Part shown: positions 1 through 11,838 of the stretch, one piece after another
How positions within the stretch are numbered: position 1 is the first letter of the stretch
Layout of the letters: every line of letters starts with the position of its first letter
Assembly (NCBI RefSeq): GCF_905404315.1
Contig: NC_066286.1
Location: forward strand, 2,425,501-2,489,500
Direction: 5' to 3'
From: Leptidea sinapis
Lineage: Eukaryota; Arthropoda; Insecta; Lepidoptera; Pieridae
Length of the DNA: 64,000 bases
Notes under the pieces: model-generated
The model's input: only the letters and a program-made list of their open reading frames with translations
What the model was told of the DNA's origin: nothing
Databases searched by the model: none
Made by a program: the position numbers and the translations under genes

Positions 1-79
1 TGATTTTGAAGTCTATTAAAAAAGTGCGGCATTACTTTAACACCCAACACAATGTAATTTCTAAATCATAATTTTTAGT

Positions 80-275
80 AGATCTATATATATAAAAGAG
101 ATTTCCACGTACATAGTCACTCATCATTATATATCTGGAACCATTAGAGCTAAAGACTTGAAATTTGGTAGGAATATTCTTTTTACCGAGTAGAGGCCAG
201 CTAAGAACGGATCTTACGAAATTCCAAGTTTTTTTATATTATGAACAGAACAACGTCTGTCGGGTCAGCTAGTTA
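80..275 (+). repeat. Helitron-like or related lepidopteran repeat end
   Basis: TATATATAAAAGAGATTTCC, GACTTGAAATTTGGTAGG and the end GTCTGTCGGGTCAGCTAG are shared in part with 39.1 and 40.47 kb. The class is inferred from memory of common lepidopteran repeats. Confidence 0.45.
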
Positions 276-514
276 ATGAAGCGGCGCAAGAAACTAAGCA
301 TTCTTTTTTTTGCGCTCTTTTTAATAAAATGTACAATATTGTACTGTCATTGTTATTGCTATAAAATATTCATAATCTAGTACCAGGCTGTTCGATCACT
401 TAGATATTCAGCTGTGGAGTAGTAGGATTTAACAAATTAATTCATAATACGTTTAGACTGCTTTATCACGTTTAAAACATTATTGACCAATAAGCATTTA
501 CTCGGTTCATGTTT

Positions 515-645
515 TATTCGGACACTGACAGTTGACACACGTCTAGCAGCGTACATACATTGTCTATGAGCACACTATTGCCGTTCTGCTATGAGACTGC
601 GAATAATATGTCCTTAATGTGTATAGAACGTCATTGGTTTTAGCA
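515..645 (+). repeat. Dispersed repeat shared with 47.87-47.99 kb
   Basis: ATTCGGACA, TTGCCGTTCTGCTATGAGA, TGTCCTTAA and GAACGTCATTG recur in the same order next to a NOL4 splice donor. Confidence 0.6.
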
Positions 646-1779
646 GTTAATGTGTTCACAAAAGTATTTTGACTAGCCCCTTAAGATAAAAGCTGCTATA
701 GAGCCATGCTAAGACCTATTTTCGAATGCGTTGATCAAACTTTTTTATTGACAGGTGTACTGACAAACTGACATTGACATATGTCAAATTGAATTTAAAA
801 TGCTTGAGCATCTCAATGGTCTGCGTATATTTCTTATTATTATATAAGGTCCACACAGAACAACTTTACTTTGATATTTCTATATCTTTTTTTAAAAGGA
901 AGCGCTATTGGTACGAGAAATATTTTAGTTGGAATGTCTTTAAGAAATTGTAGCAATATTTATGAAATATTATTCTATTGGAATGTAAATATGAATGTAA
1001 TTAGACAATATGGTCCGATGCGATTGTTCGAATTGTAAATAAAATTATATAATTCAATATTAAGGTTTGTTTTATTTGAACTAACAATTCGCTAAGAAAT
1101 CTGTCTACAAACATGATTAAAAAACATGTTTTTGTAGGAGGTACTTTTCTACACGATTTTATAATAAAGGCCGAATGACATAATTAACTTGTTTTGACAC
1201 CATACAATAGTATAATTAATGTCAATTGTGCCTTAGGTAGTGGTTTAGTATCTTAAAATACTAAGGAGTTTATGCCAAGCGTTGCTGACTGTTTACGACC
1301 TGTCATTAAAATCGGTTATAAAAACGATAGATTCGCTTCTCTTTTCTACCTTGCACATATTTGTAAATAAACGCCGCCCGCCTACCGACTTCGTTCTTCT
1401 TTGGAAAATAGAAATTCGAGCACTAGCCACATTTAAAAAGATTATTAGTTGATAACAAGATGACGAAAAATATAAATCAAATGTGTTAATTCCAACACTA
1501 TACACGTACTAATTTGTTCAAAGTTTTACATACTGTTTTTTTCTGACGTGACAAATATGGCAGCCAATCCCTCTTTCAATCTGCGAGGAATAATTCTCGC
1601 CGTATTAGTTGACTGCGCTCTGCAAATGCTTGGGTACCTACGCGATGGACAGACACAAAATGAGGCCGCTTTATCACTAATGTCGCATGTTAGCAACGAT
1701 GCGGTTTGTTAATAAAGATTGCTTGAAAATTTACATGAGAATGACAGAAGGCAAAGAAGTATGTTAGGTTGATAGCATA

Positions 1780-2215
1780 TGGATCCATAATTATTGCCCC
1801 CGGAAGAGAGAAATGCTCAGATGTATCTCACTGACCTCTACTATTTACCTATGGACTGGCGGCTGTCAAAGTGCTTTTGTGCCTGATTCGGCATTTTGGC
1901 GCTGTTGGCCATGTAGCGAGTCTGCTGTACTAAAATAAGATGACAACCTAGTGGACAACATAGATGGTGGGAAACTATTAAAAAAAAAACGGTCGTGTAC
2001 TTTATTACGTTAATGGTTTAAGTATAAATTTACACGGAAAACGAACGAAATTAATTCAAAATGTAAAAATACTTCAGAGTATTGTACGTTCCTTCGCAAG
2101 CATTTGTATTATACGTCAAAATTAGTTCTCTGGACGCTCGCGAGTGGCACTTCAAATAGGTACAAAAAATTTATGGAACAGCCTGTCCAGTGGGATTTAT
2201 ACAGGTCAGTGTATT
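1780..2215 (+). repeat. Copy of the block that forms the large inverted repeat at 42.4-43.4 kb
   Basis: Shares CATTTTGGCGCTGTTGG, ACATAGATGGTGGGAAACTA, CACGGAAAACGAACAAA-like and TTAGTTCTCTGGACGCTCGC with both arms at 42.4-43.4 kb. It ends about 50 bases before the IFT52 X-box, so it forms the outer IFT52 promoter region. Confidence 0.75.
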
Positions 2216-2267
2216 GTATTGTATTCTCTATGTCTATAAGTGTAGTACCTATGTTGTTAAACATGTA

Positions 2268-2280
2268 GTTGCTTAGCAAC
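2268..2280. promoter_or_regulatory. X-box (RFX binding site) upstream of IFT52
   Basis: GTTGCTTAGCAAC is made of two exactly complementary half sites, GTTGCT and AGCAAC, around one base. It fits the X-box bound by RFX factors, which drive IFT and other ciliary genes in worms and flies. It ends 58 bases before the IFT52 start codon, within the usual distance for such sites. That RFX uses it here is inferred. Confidence 0.8.
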
Positions 2281-2338
2281 CTAATGGTGAATAATGTAAA
2301 CATAATAAAAAATATCTAGTCACGTATACGCTTACAAA

Positions 2339-5300
2339 ATGAGGACAAATATGAATACTATTTTGTTCGACATATCCAAGAATGAACTGTTCAAAATTAA
2401 TGAGAATTACAAACTGCTCCATCGAAAACTGAAGACTGCATGGAAAGTAATGATGTAAGTGAGCGTTAAGTTTCTGTATTTGTAGCCTTGTACTTCCTAG
2501 AACTTATAAGTAGTATAGACCCTTCAAAATAAAGAATTTTTAAATTTAAATCGCTGTAAGAAACTAACGAATCTAAAATAAATTTAAACATTTTCCACCT
2601 TCGCACGACACGCCACAAGTTAGGATATCATCCTCGCCATCTGGATGTGTGGCGGTCCTCCACAGTGCGGTTTACAAGGAGCTTTCTTCCACGTACTACA
2701 AAGCTGTGGAATGAACTTCCTTGTGCGGTGTTTCCGGGACGATACGACATGAGTACCTTCAAAAAAAGCGCTTACACCTTCCTTTAAGGCCGGCAACGCT
2801 CCTGTAATTCCTCTGGTGTTGCAAGAGTGTGGGCGGCGTTGATCACTTAACAACAGGTGACCCGTACGCTCGTTTGTCCTCCTAAACCATAAAAAAAAAC
2901 ATGCTAGTTAAAGTACTAAATTTAGCGTAGGAGGTGAGGCGAGGTGAATTGAAATAAATTATTACCGAATTTTTGCACTGCTTTGGCCTAAATTTATAAA
3001 TTATTTTTCCGGACTAATTTTGTTAATGCAATGGTAATAATGCGGAACAATTTCACCCATAATTTATATCCGGGATTTTCTATGTCTCATAGGGCCGAGC
3101 AAACAAAAATACTAAGTTTTCAGAAACCGTGAGGAGTTGACCCCGAATGTTTTGCAAGATATCAAGATATTAGTTATACCAGGACCACAGAACGTGTTCA
3201 ATGACGACGAGTTGGCTGCTCTTAAGGGCATGGTCGATAGAGGGGATTCCGTGTTAGTGTTGATGACTGATGGCGGAGAGGAGAGAATGAATACAAATAT
3301 AAATTTCTTCCTTGAAGAATATGGGATTGTTGTTAATAATGGTGTGTATATTTTTAAATATGCTTGATACTAGAAGGGACACCCAATTGTCTGGCACATA
3401 TTTTTGGACTCAAGACGTAGGTAGGGGCCTTGGTATAGGTAGTTAAGAATATTTAATGCAGTTAAGATATTTGCCAGTCAAAATGAAATATAAGAACATT
3501 GTTAGCCAAGGGGATAATATTAACGAATCCTACGAAGGTGTTGTTTGTGGTTACGAGGCGATGATGGGGACATCAGAACCTGAGTAGGAAGTAAAATAAT
3601 AGTACCTACATACATTGCCTGTGATCATCAGTGACCAAGAATGTTTGGAGACATGATGTTAGTACCTTGACATTTTGTTGGTTTGAAAAAGAAATGGATT
3701 AACATTAGTTAATTACATTACATTTATTTACATTCATTAGATCATCAGCCGGAAGATGTCTAATGCTGGACAAAAGTCTCCCCAAAGACCTCCATTATGA
3801 TCGTCACTGCGCTGCCCTCATCCAACGTTTAATACATTATTTTAAAATCAAAGCATATTCGTAGATCACCTACTCAATAAATTCAACTATAGAAAGGGAA
3901 CATTCAGAAACTTCTATACAACGCAAATCTACGGTTCCCAAAACAGCTGCTTGATTCTATGTGCCTATACTTAATTGAGTTATTATGCCTCTTTAGTTGT
4001 CCTACCTTTCTCATTATTAGATTGTTCAGAAAAAACTTGAAAACTCAAATCAATCAAACTCAAATCGCGAAAACTCTTGCTGAGTCCCATCTTTTTCATC
4101 ATGCACATTGAATCCCAGACAGTTTTTCCTGGGATTCAATGATGCATGACTTTCTAAGTCTACTCCAGAATGCTTAAATTCTCTTAAAACATTAAACATA
4201 CACATATAAATTAATTGAAATAGCACTAAGTAGCGCCTACCTACTTTTCAGATTGCGTGGTGCGTGCGAAATACCACAAGTACTACCACCCCAAAGAGTG
4301 CCATATCTCCAACGGGATCCTCAACAGAGCAGTCACGCGACACATCATGAGGATGCCGAACTACACCAGCGAAACTGATGACTTTCTGTTAGTATTTATT
4401 TATTTATTTATTTAAGGACATCCAGTTACAGTTACACTAAAAGTAATCTTAAAATAAGTAAATGTCCAAATAAAATTGTAAGTGCACTGAATATAGGTGC
4501 CACAACATGCAAATCAAGTAACAAAGTACATTAAGTTCAAAACTACATGAACTATTATTATCGACTACATTCAAAAGTAGTATTATCAAACTATTTTGAT
4601 GTCTAACGTTTGTTAAAAAAAACAGCGTCCATAATTAAAATTGTGGCTTTCTAATTAATGCTTACTGCATTATGACTAGTCCATTAAGTCACCAAATTAC
4701 TGGATTTAGTGTTCGTTGACGCATATAAGTACTGCATACCTAATTAGAAATGATTTCCTTTCGATAATTTATACGTCTAGATAGTCTCTCGCTGTTAGAC
4801 AACTGATAAAAACAGGCCACCAATATTAGTTTAGTGTGCTTGACAGGCTACTTACACTCGCGACTTTCATGACACTTTGTGTTATTGTGCGTGAATTGCT
4901 CGAAATAGAGGTTAGTTCTAAATTCACTTCGACGTTATTAAAGCTGTCATAGTCTATCTAGGCGTATAAATGATCTAATTGATTAGCTTGTATTGTATAG
5001 AGAAGAAAACGCCACACCCAACTTCGTGTACCCGTACGGCGCGACGCTGACGGTAAAGAAACCTGCGGTCGCCATCTTGTCGAGCAGTGACGTTTGCTAT
5101 CCCGTAAAGAGACCAGTTGCTGCACTCTACTCGTCCGAGAAAACCGGAGGTTGGAAACATAATGTTTGGTTTCGATTACAATCGATTTTTATTATATATA
5201 TTATCTTGATCTTGATCGCTAACGCAAAAGAAACCATCGCTACACATAAATAATATAGATAATATTGTATTATCTATGAATATAACTTTGAATCGATCAA

Positions 5301-8300
5301 CATTACGGAATGGTACCACCAGCAAGTAAGTAGTCATTTAGTATTAACCAGAAACGGAAAAAATGTGGTGTATTTCTAACACTCCTATAATAATTTTGTT
5401 AATGGAAGAGAGGAAAAACAAGCGTACCGGACACCTGATGTGAAAGTAATCACCGCCGGCCACATTCTTTTGCAGCACCAGAAGAATCACAAGAGTGCAG
5501 CCGGCCCTTTAGAAAAGTGTTCGCGCTATTTTTGAAGGTAGATACATATGTCGTATCGTCCTGGAAACACCGCACATGAAAACTCATTCCACAGCTTGGT
5601 TGTACGTGGAAGAAATGATCTTGAAAACCGCACTGTGGGGGAACGCCACATATCCAGATGGTGGGGATGGTATCCTAATTTGTGGCGTTTTGTTTGTGCT
5701 GGAAAATAGCTGAATTATTATTATTCATATTACTTAAACTTCAAATATCCTACCTAAAATTATAAACATAATACTTATCTATTAAAAGAAGTGTATCAAT
5801 GTGGAATCTCGGCTCGAACCCGCGACCTTTCACGTTCCGTGCGAGCGCTCTTCTACTGCGCCAACCGTTCGACTGACGTAAGATTCATAAATCTAGATAT
5901 ATCTTGTTCAACTCTCTGATTGTAGCTTCTGTGTGTGAACTAAATTTATCATTAAACAAAATATCCATGATTTGAATATACATATTTATAAGAAGTTATT
6001 TCAAATGAACAGGCGAACGAATATGAAAAGGTAAAACCGACATTTATAAGATAAACTATATATTGATTGCAAATTCCTTGCAGTGCCTACTTTACCTTTG
6101 CTCAGACTTTACCTACGCAAAACAGTGAATAAAGATTTTTTTGACTTTGACTTAAGTTTTACGTAAGTAAAGTCAGAGCAAAGTCTATGTAAGCTCTATA
6201 GATCTCAGCGTTAGTAATACTTACTGTTTGTTGAAACAGTTATTAATGCAACTGTTGTGTAATGAGGGGTATTAAAACACGAATGTGGGTATATAGTAGG
6301 TATCACATGAGTGTTTTAATACCTAATCATCAGCCCATACTATGAATCCTCTATAAAAGATTCTGAAACAGTTAGCTTATTGGTAACATTAAAAAAGCCA
6401 GTCCTAGTAACCATAATATCATCCAAATGAGTGTTATTATGAAAACGGATGATATATTGTTGTAGGTACTGAATTTCATTTCAACATTCGTTTGAATGAT
6501 GTAATGGTTGTTAGTACATTGGGTGTTTTAATGTTGGCAATAAGATTACTGTTTTAGAATATTTAATGGATGATTTAAAGCATAGGTGTAGATAAAATAT
6601 GAAGAACGACTTTGAGCTAACCGAACATGATGAATTTGTAGGAAAATTGTTCGTGTTGGGCTCGGGGCACTTCTTTGCGGATGCTTACATTGATCACGAG
6701 TGTAACGACCTCATCAGGGAGTTGGTGTTCAACCACCTCGGTGGTGTCACCGACCTGCACCTCAATCCCGTCGACGCTGACGATCCTGACGTAAGTCTCA
6801 CTTGATCACTTTTATTTAGGATTAAAGAACATATTTTATTCTCTCACATACATGAGAACAATATATATTGTAAATAACTATGAATTGCCCGTTTGATAAA
6901 ATAGGCAAAAAACTAACTATTATTTTAATTCTAATATTAACTGTAATTCTTCGCGAGTACAATAAGTTAAACGATACCAATTCAGAACTTGATATATTCG
7001 GTAATGGGCTGGTTAGGTTTAAAGAAAGCGTGGCTGGTAGGTACTCAATCTGCATAGTCAAATAAGTAGTGTTTTTTTTTTCACTTTTATTTCAATTAAT
7101 AAGTTAAATTTATAATTTATATTTTGTACTTTTATTTCTTTTTTTTTTATTATTGTAGCTATGGCTATAATACTATGGTATTAGTTTTATTTTTTAAAAG
7201 TAATTGGGGAGTATTTTTTTGTAACTTTTATGTTCACCATCATTGTCCTATATTTTAGAAGTTTGGAACAACAGTTTGTAATATAAGATTTAGAAAATCG
7301 TATTGTATATGTTGTGGTGTACTTAAATAAATAAATATTCACTAGATAGTGGAAGTGTCATCTGCAATACATTTGCCTAACGGAGCTTGAATAAAAAGTA
7401 AAACAGGAAAAAATGACAGCTCAGGATCGAGTATACTCACGGTCTGCTTAGATCGAATAGTGCGATACTTTGGCCACGTTGCACGCAGAGGAGCCTATAG
7501 CATAATATATAGAGGATAAAACTGTAGCCCGTCCTAAACGGAGGTCTGAAAATCTGAAGATCCCTGTAAGCGGCGCACTACACCAGGCGACGAAGCGAAA
7601 CCGATGGAGATAGCTCGTTGACCATTTGAATGTGAGGCACGATCCTCAGTAGTGACGGAACGATTAAGAAAAAATAAGATAGGGTCATAGATTTTGGCGA
7701 GTAAAACCAGGTTTCACACGACAGTTAAATGAGAAAACTCAATATTTATTATTTCTTTGTTGGACTTTGACTGAAACTTTTAGTGCCTACAATAATATTA
7801 AATAAACAGATGAAAATGAAGAAACCTAAAATATTACAGATGGAGGGGTCGATTGCACAAATCTGTTGAGTAAGGTTCAATTGGCGGTACCAAAGCGTAA
7901 TGCTAGGTTATCAAAAATCAACATGTTATCAAAAAACTAACGTTCAGGCCTAGATTAACTAGATCGAATCTAGGCAGATTCTCCCCCATGTGTAGAATAG
8001 TTGTGACCTACAACAACTTGGTTAAAAGAGCTGGTATAGATATTTTTCAGCACTCTGCCCCATGTTTTAAAAAAGAAATCAAAAAAATTATGAAAGTACT
8101 GCAAGATGGTTAGTCATTGTTCGTAGTTATTGTTTTATTCTTTAGTTTTTCTTGGTCATTAAGCAAGAACATAGTTATTTTTTTTATCAGCCTTTTGCTT
8201 GTGGCTTTAATTTGTTAATTTTTTTCAAAAATTGTTTTCATAAGTTTTAGTTTAACAAAGGATGTATATAATACTATTAAGCATGTCGAGTTAGCCTGTA

Positions 8301-11300
8301 AGTGGAGTATACAAGCTTATATAATTTTTAAATGTATCTATAGATTAAGATAGTTGTATGCACGTTGGCTTCCTAATAAAAAAATAAAATAAATATAAGT
8401 GCAGAGTATTATTTATTGCATTAGTTCTGTACCTATTGTTTTCAATTATAAAAAAGTTTTCATTCTCTAAATTGTACATACTGAGTTTTGTGTTAGATGT
8501 ATGCTTTTTGCATTCCAGATGGAATCCCATTTTTCGCAATCGTAAGATGCACAATTGTTAAGAAAAACATACCAGGGCAACCGAGGCTTAAAGGAGGTTA
8601 TTTCCAGGTGAACGAGTACCGCACTCTGGGCGACATGTTGTGGCTGAGCACACTGCTACTACCAGAACCTTCAAGTGCTCCACCACCTCGCCTGGCTCCA
8701 CTGCATCCACATGCACTATTTACTTGGAAGTTGTTCTCACTCAATTTGTCACATTGTAAGTTTTGCTAAATTTGTAAGATAGTAATTTTATACTCAATAT
8801 AGCAAATATCACTCCAAACTAAAAATGTAGTAATAGCGTAATATTCGATGAATTTAGGACACCGCATAGATAATATGAGAATTATTGTAATTCCAAATGA
8901 CTGAAATCAGGGCAAACGGCTGGATGTTGGTGATCACTTAAGGCCCCTGATGGCATTAAAACTTCATGTAATTTCCTGTTTTCTGATGATGTCTAATAGC
9001 CGAACTTCTTCTATCAAAGCCAGTCAAGTTACTTTGAAGATCTCCTTTAATCAATCCAGTTTCGTAGTTTTCTCTATCAAAGCTTTTTGCGGTGAAAAGA
9101 TTTCTGGATGTTCACGACCTTAAAAATTATGTAGTGTACAACAAGCCGGCACCACAAGAGCAATGTTATTTAAGTTAAGTTAATTTCAGTTTTCAGTATT
9201 ATAAACGTTGCGACTAATATTCCGAATCCTAGTAATTAAAAATTATTCTTCTTTAATTGAGCTCAGACAATAGATTTTCCCTTAAGGCAAATGTTTCATC
9301 TCCAATAAACACAAAATGTGGATGTATTATACCATTACTGAACGTTTCTGCCGTAATTTTAATGGTTCGTTTAAGTTTGTAATTATAAATCTGTATTAGT
9401 ATCGTTCCAAATAATATTTAAAACTTGTTACTTGGACCTGTTTCAGTGCCAGAAGTACTAGGGCTCTATGAAGAGGTAGGAGTGAAGCATGAACCACTGC
9501 GGTTGATTGCGCCACAGTTTGAAACGCCATTCCCACCATTACAACTAGCCGTAAGTCTAAACTATTACATTACTGTCGCGTCTTTAACTAGTGCGTTGTT
9601 GGTAATGATGATGATGGCCAAAAGTAGTTTACTGAAACAATATGAATTATTTAGATCTACCCGGCCAATTGTTAAAGGTACAGTTAGGTACTGACATTCG
9701 ACGCCGCCTTAAAATTTATTGAGTAAGCATTCCAGACTTTTGACGGAATTTTATTCTAAATGGTCGCCAACATAAGCAAATACTTACCGAAAAATTCCGG
9801 TAAAGACTTTCCGTTGCGCGAACTATCTCACTTCGGTGGCAATCAACTGTTAATCACCAATTTCGCGACCTTTTGAATTTTTGGCAGTGTTAAACATATT
9901 CTTCTCATTAAGGCTCAACCACTCCGTAGTAAGGTTAACTAATGGAAATCATGTGTTTGAGATTAATAAGACGTGTCGCTCATGAATAAATTATTATAAA
10001 GATTCTGTACTTGAAATTTTCATTTTGCAAATTTCATATATCATGCTGAAGGGATTTTTTACCTCTGCGCGGATTCGTCTGTTCCCTGCGTTTTTTTTTA
10101 ATAAGCCATTGATGCTTTTAACTGTATTTTCAGCTAAGTTCTGTCTAAAACATCTTTGCACCTGTTTGACTGTTCTGAAAAAAAATGTACGATATCAATA
10201 AAGTATTTCCAAATAAATGTTCCAGTGACTTAAATTCGCGAGCAATGAAAGGCAAATCGTGCTGGAACTTAAATTAACTGTAGTAAAAAAATTATCCTGT
10301 AGTTAAAAGATCGGTCGGAGATATATATAAACTAGCAATCCGAAAGAGATAAATAGATATTTACAATGTTTGGCTCTGCACAGGAAAAAGTGCGCGACGC
10401 GGCTAATGAAGATAACATAATTGATTATAATATCCTAGGTGTTCGCTCCAACGTTCCGAGAGCCTCCACCACCACCTCTGGAGTTGTTCGATCTCGACGA
10501 GGCGTTCAGCTCAGAAAAGTCACAGCTGGCACGACTTACCAACAAATGTCTGCAACCGAATAACTCTAGGATGGGACAAGGTATATTATATTATATATAA
10601 TATTAACGCGACTTTCTTACATTTGCAGTCACCGAAACTTTTTCACCGAATATTTTATGTGATAATTAGCGGTTATGTCTTTAAAATGATATTTTATTTG
10701 AATTATTAATTGGCATCCTAACTTTCATTTTCGAACTAGAGGACACGTCAAGATTAAGGTGGGAAAAAAAAATTAAAATGTCCACCACGGGCAACGAGTA
10801 TTTGACGTTAGTATTCAATTTGCAGTCGATATATAATTATTTTAATATAATCAAAAAACGACCGTGCATCTGCTTAACGAGTTGAATTTGCTATATCGCC
10901 AGCAATTAATGATTAAAAATATCCAAAATATCCAGTTTCACCAGTGGGAGGCTCCTTTGCACAGGATGCCAGCTAGATTATGCGGCGCCTGTTTCTGCCG
11001 TGAAGCAGTAATGTGTAAACATTACTGTGTTTCAGTCTGAAGGGCGCCGTAGCTAGTGAATTTACTGGGCAAATGAGACTAAACATCTTGTCTCAAGTTG
11101 ACGAGCGCATTAGTAGTGCCGCTCATAATATTAGGGTTTTTCAAGAATCCTGAGTGAGTGGCACTGCATTGTGATGGGCAGGGTGTATCAGTTACCATCG
11201 ACTGAACTTCATAATCGTCTCGGCCCTTATTTTCATAAAAAAATCTGCTTTAACGTTTCGTAAAATAATAAATGAGTTTTTATGTCCAGGTGATGGTCAA

Positions 11301-11444
11301 ATAGAGAATGACTTGGAGTATTTCATCCGGGAGTGTGGGAGAGCCGTCAGACTCACGAAATCAAACCAGAGCGCCAAGCAATTGCTGCATCAGGTAGCAT
11401 TGCAGCTTGCAGCCTTCAAGAAGATAGCACCAAGAACTGATTGA
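2339..11444 (+). CDS. IFT52: Intraflagellar transport protein 52 homologue, complete, nine exons
   Basis: IFT-B core subunit needed to build and maintain cilia; in insects it would act mainly in ciliated sensory neurons. Coding exons: 2339-2454, 3124-3341, 4252-4387, 5001-5149, 6642-6790, 8608-8755, 9447-9550, 10439-10580, 11290-11444. All introns are GT-AG, every phase joins in frame, and the total is 1317 nt (438 residues plus stop) against about 437 in vertebrates. Recognisable blocks in order: NTNINFFLEEYGIVVNN (exon 2), YHPKECHISNGILNR (exon 3), FVYPYGATLTVKKPAVA (exon 4), the exon 4/5 join TGGKLFVLGSGHFF, VKHEPLRLIAPQFETP (exon 7), PPPPPLELFDLDEAFSSEK (exon 8) and a C-terminal helical exon. 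The ATG at 2339 was chosen; a second in-frame ATG lies at 2351. Exon 6 is the least conserved block but fits in phase at both ends. The transcription start is unknown. Confidence 0.95.
2597..2893 (+). repeat. LINE 3'-end fragment, family D, in IFT52 intron 1
   Basis: CACCTTCGCACGACACGCCA to GTTTGTCCTCC and an A-rich tail. It encodes a degraded TTKLWNELPCAVF-type block. Nearly identical to 37385-37672. Confidence 0.8.
3738..3830 (+). repeat. Dispersed repeat starting ATCATCAGCCGGAAGA
   Basis: Shares its order (CATCAGCCGGAAGA, GCTGGACAAA, CACTGCGCTGCCCTCATCC) with 48.24, 53.60 and partly 57.0 kb. Found in many lepidopteran introns; probably a LINE 3' part. Confidence 0.65.
4099..4148. repeat. 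Short near-perfect hairpin in IFT52 intron 2
   Basis: Arms ATTGAATCCCAG and CTGGGATTCAAT are exact complements, extended outward by ATCATGCA / TGATGCATGA-type pairing, around a loop of about 10 bases. The stem is about 20 bp. Confidence 0.7.
4388..4580 (-). repeat. LINE 3' end with TTTA tail abutting an IFT52 splice donor
   Basis: The (TATT)n-type tail begins a few bases past the exon 3 donor (GTTAGT at 4388). The body continues with AGGACATCCAGTTACAGTTA. A plus-oriented relative ends at 7307-7345 (GTACTTAAATAAATAAAT). Confidence 0.6.
4764..4978. mobile_element. MITE family B copy in IFT52 intron 3
   Basis: Inverted ends GATAATTTATACGTCTAG and CTAGGCGTATAAATGATC. The interior has CACTCGCGA and ACACTTTGTGTTA, shared with copies at 16.7, 32.0, 41.0 and 45.2 kb. 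It ends about 20 bases before the exon 4 acceptor. Confidence 0.8.
5403..5702 (-). repeat. LINE 3'-end fragment, family D, antisense in IFT52 intron 4
   Basis: Reverse complement of the family seen at 2.6 and 37.4 kb (TTCCACAGCTTGGTTGTACG, ATATCCAGATGGTGGGGATG). Confidence 0.75.
5801..5935 (-). repeat. tRNA-derived SINE copy
   Basis: On the minus strand it holds A- and B-box-like segments (B box near GGTCGCGGGTTCGAGC) and ends in GAGAGTTGAACAAGATATA-type sequence, as do copies at 62.3 and 63.0 kb. The clover-leaf does not close, so it is not a tRNA gene. Confidence 0.75.
7376..7680 (+). repeat. RTE-like LINE C-terminal fragment
   Basis: Broken frames give RYFGHVARRGAYS and a later RRTTPGDEAKPMEI-like stretch, the end of many RTE-type polyproteins. 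In IFT52 intron 5. Confidence 0.55.
7836..8395 (+). repeat. LINE C-terminus and 3' UTR fragment
   Basis: Frames give VDCTNLLSKVQLAVPKRNAR, then after a break YNNLVKRAGIDIFQHSA and FKKEIKKIMKVLQDG-stop, followed by AT-rich sequence ending in AATAAAAAAATAAAAT. In IFT52 intron 5. Confidence 0.5.
10780..11255 (+). repeat. Repeat family A, extended copy, in IFT52 intron 8
   Basis: Carries about 150 extra 5' bases (GCAGTCGATATATAATTATT, CGACCGTGC) found again only at 35.97 kb, then the core from CAGTGGGAGGCTCC to CCTTATTTTCATAAAAAAA. Confidence 0.85.
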
Positions 11445-11458
11445 TTAGTGTTTAAGGA

Positions 11459-11464
11459 AATAAA
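11459..11464 (+). terminator. Poly(A) signal of IFT52
   Basis: AATAAA lies 15 bases past the IFT52 stop codon, which implies a very short 3' UTR. Confidence 0.6.
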
Positions 11465-11692
11465 TTATTATTGGAATACTTGTTTGCTTCTTTATATACA
11501 CATAATAGCTCTTAAAAAGTTTTAAATAATACATAAAAATATGATGTGACAGCCCAAACGGGTTTAACATTTTAAAGGCCTGAATTTTAAGCAATCAGCA
11601 CAGTAAAACACCATGAATGTATTCGAAAGTTTCCAGTAGGATAGTAATAGCTCCTTTTGTTTCTGCGATATATGAACTTCCGCAGCTGCAGT

Positions 11693-11838
11693 CAACTTCT
11701 TTTTTTTTATGAAAATAAGGGACGAGATGAGCAAAACGTTCAGCTGATGTTAATTTATACGCCCGGCCCATTACAATGCAGTGCCGCTCAGGATTCTTGA
11801 AAAGCCCCAAAAATTCGGCATTATAATTGCGCTTGAAC
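11693..11838 (-). repeat. Repeat family A, 3' half
   Basis: TTTTTATGAAAATAAGGGAC through CAGTGCCGCTCAGGATTCTT; lies in the gap after IFT52. Confidence 0.8.

Noticed and set aside
8497..8607. Upstream part of the 90-codon plus-strand ORF at 8497-8769
   Set aside because: Only 8608-8755 fits IFT52 in phase; the part before the TTTCCAG acceptor has no match and is intron.
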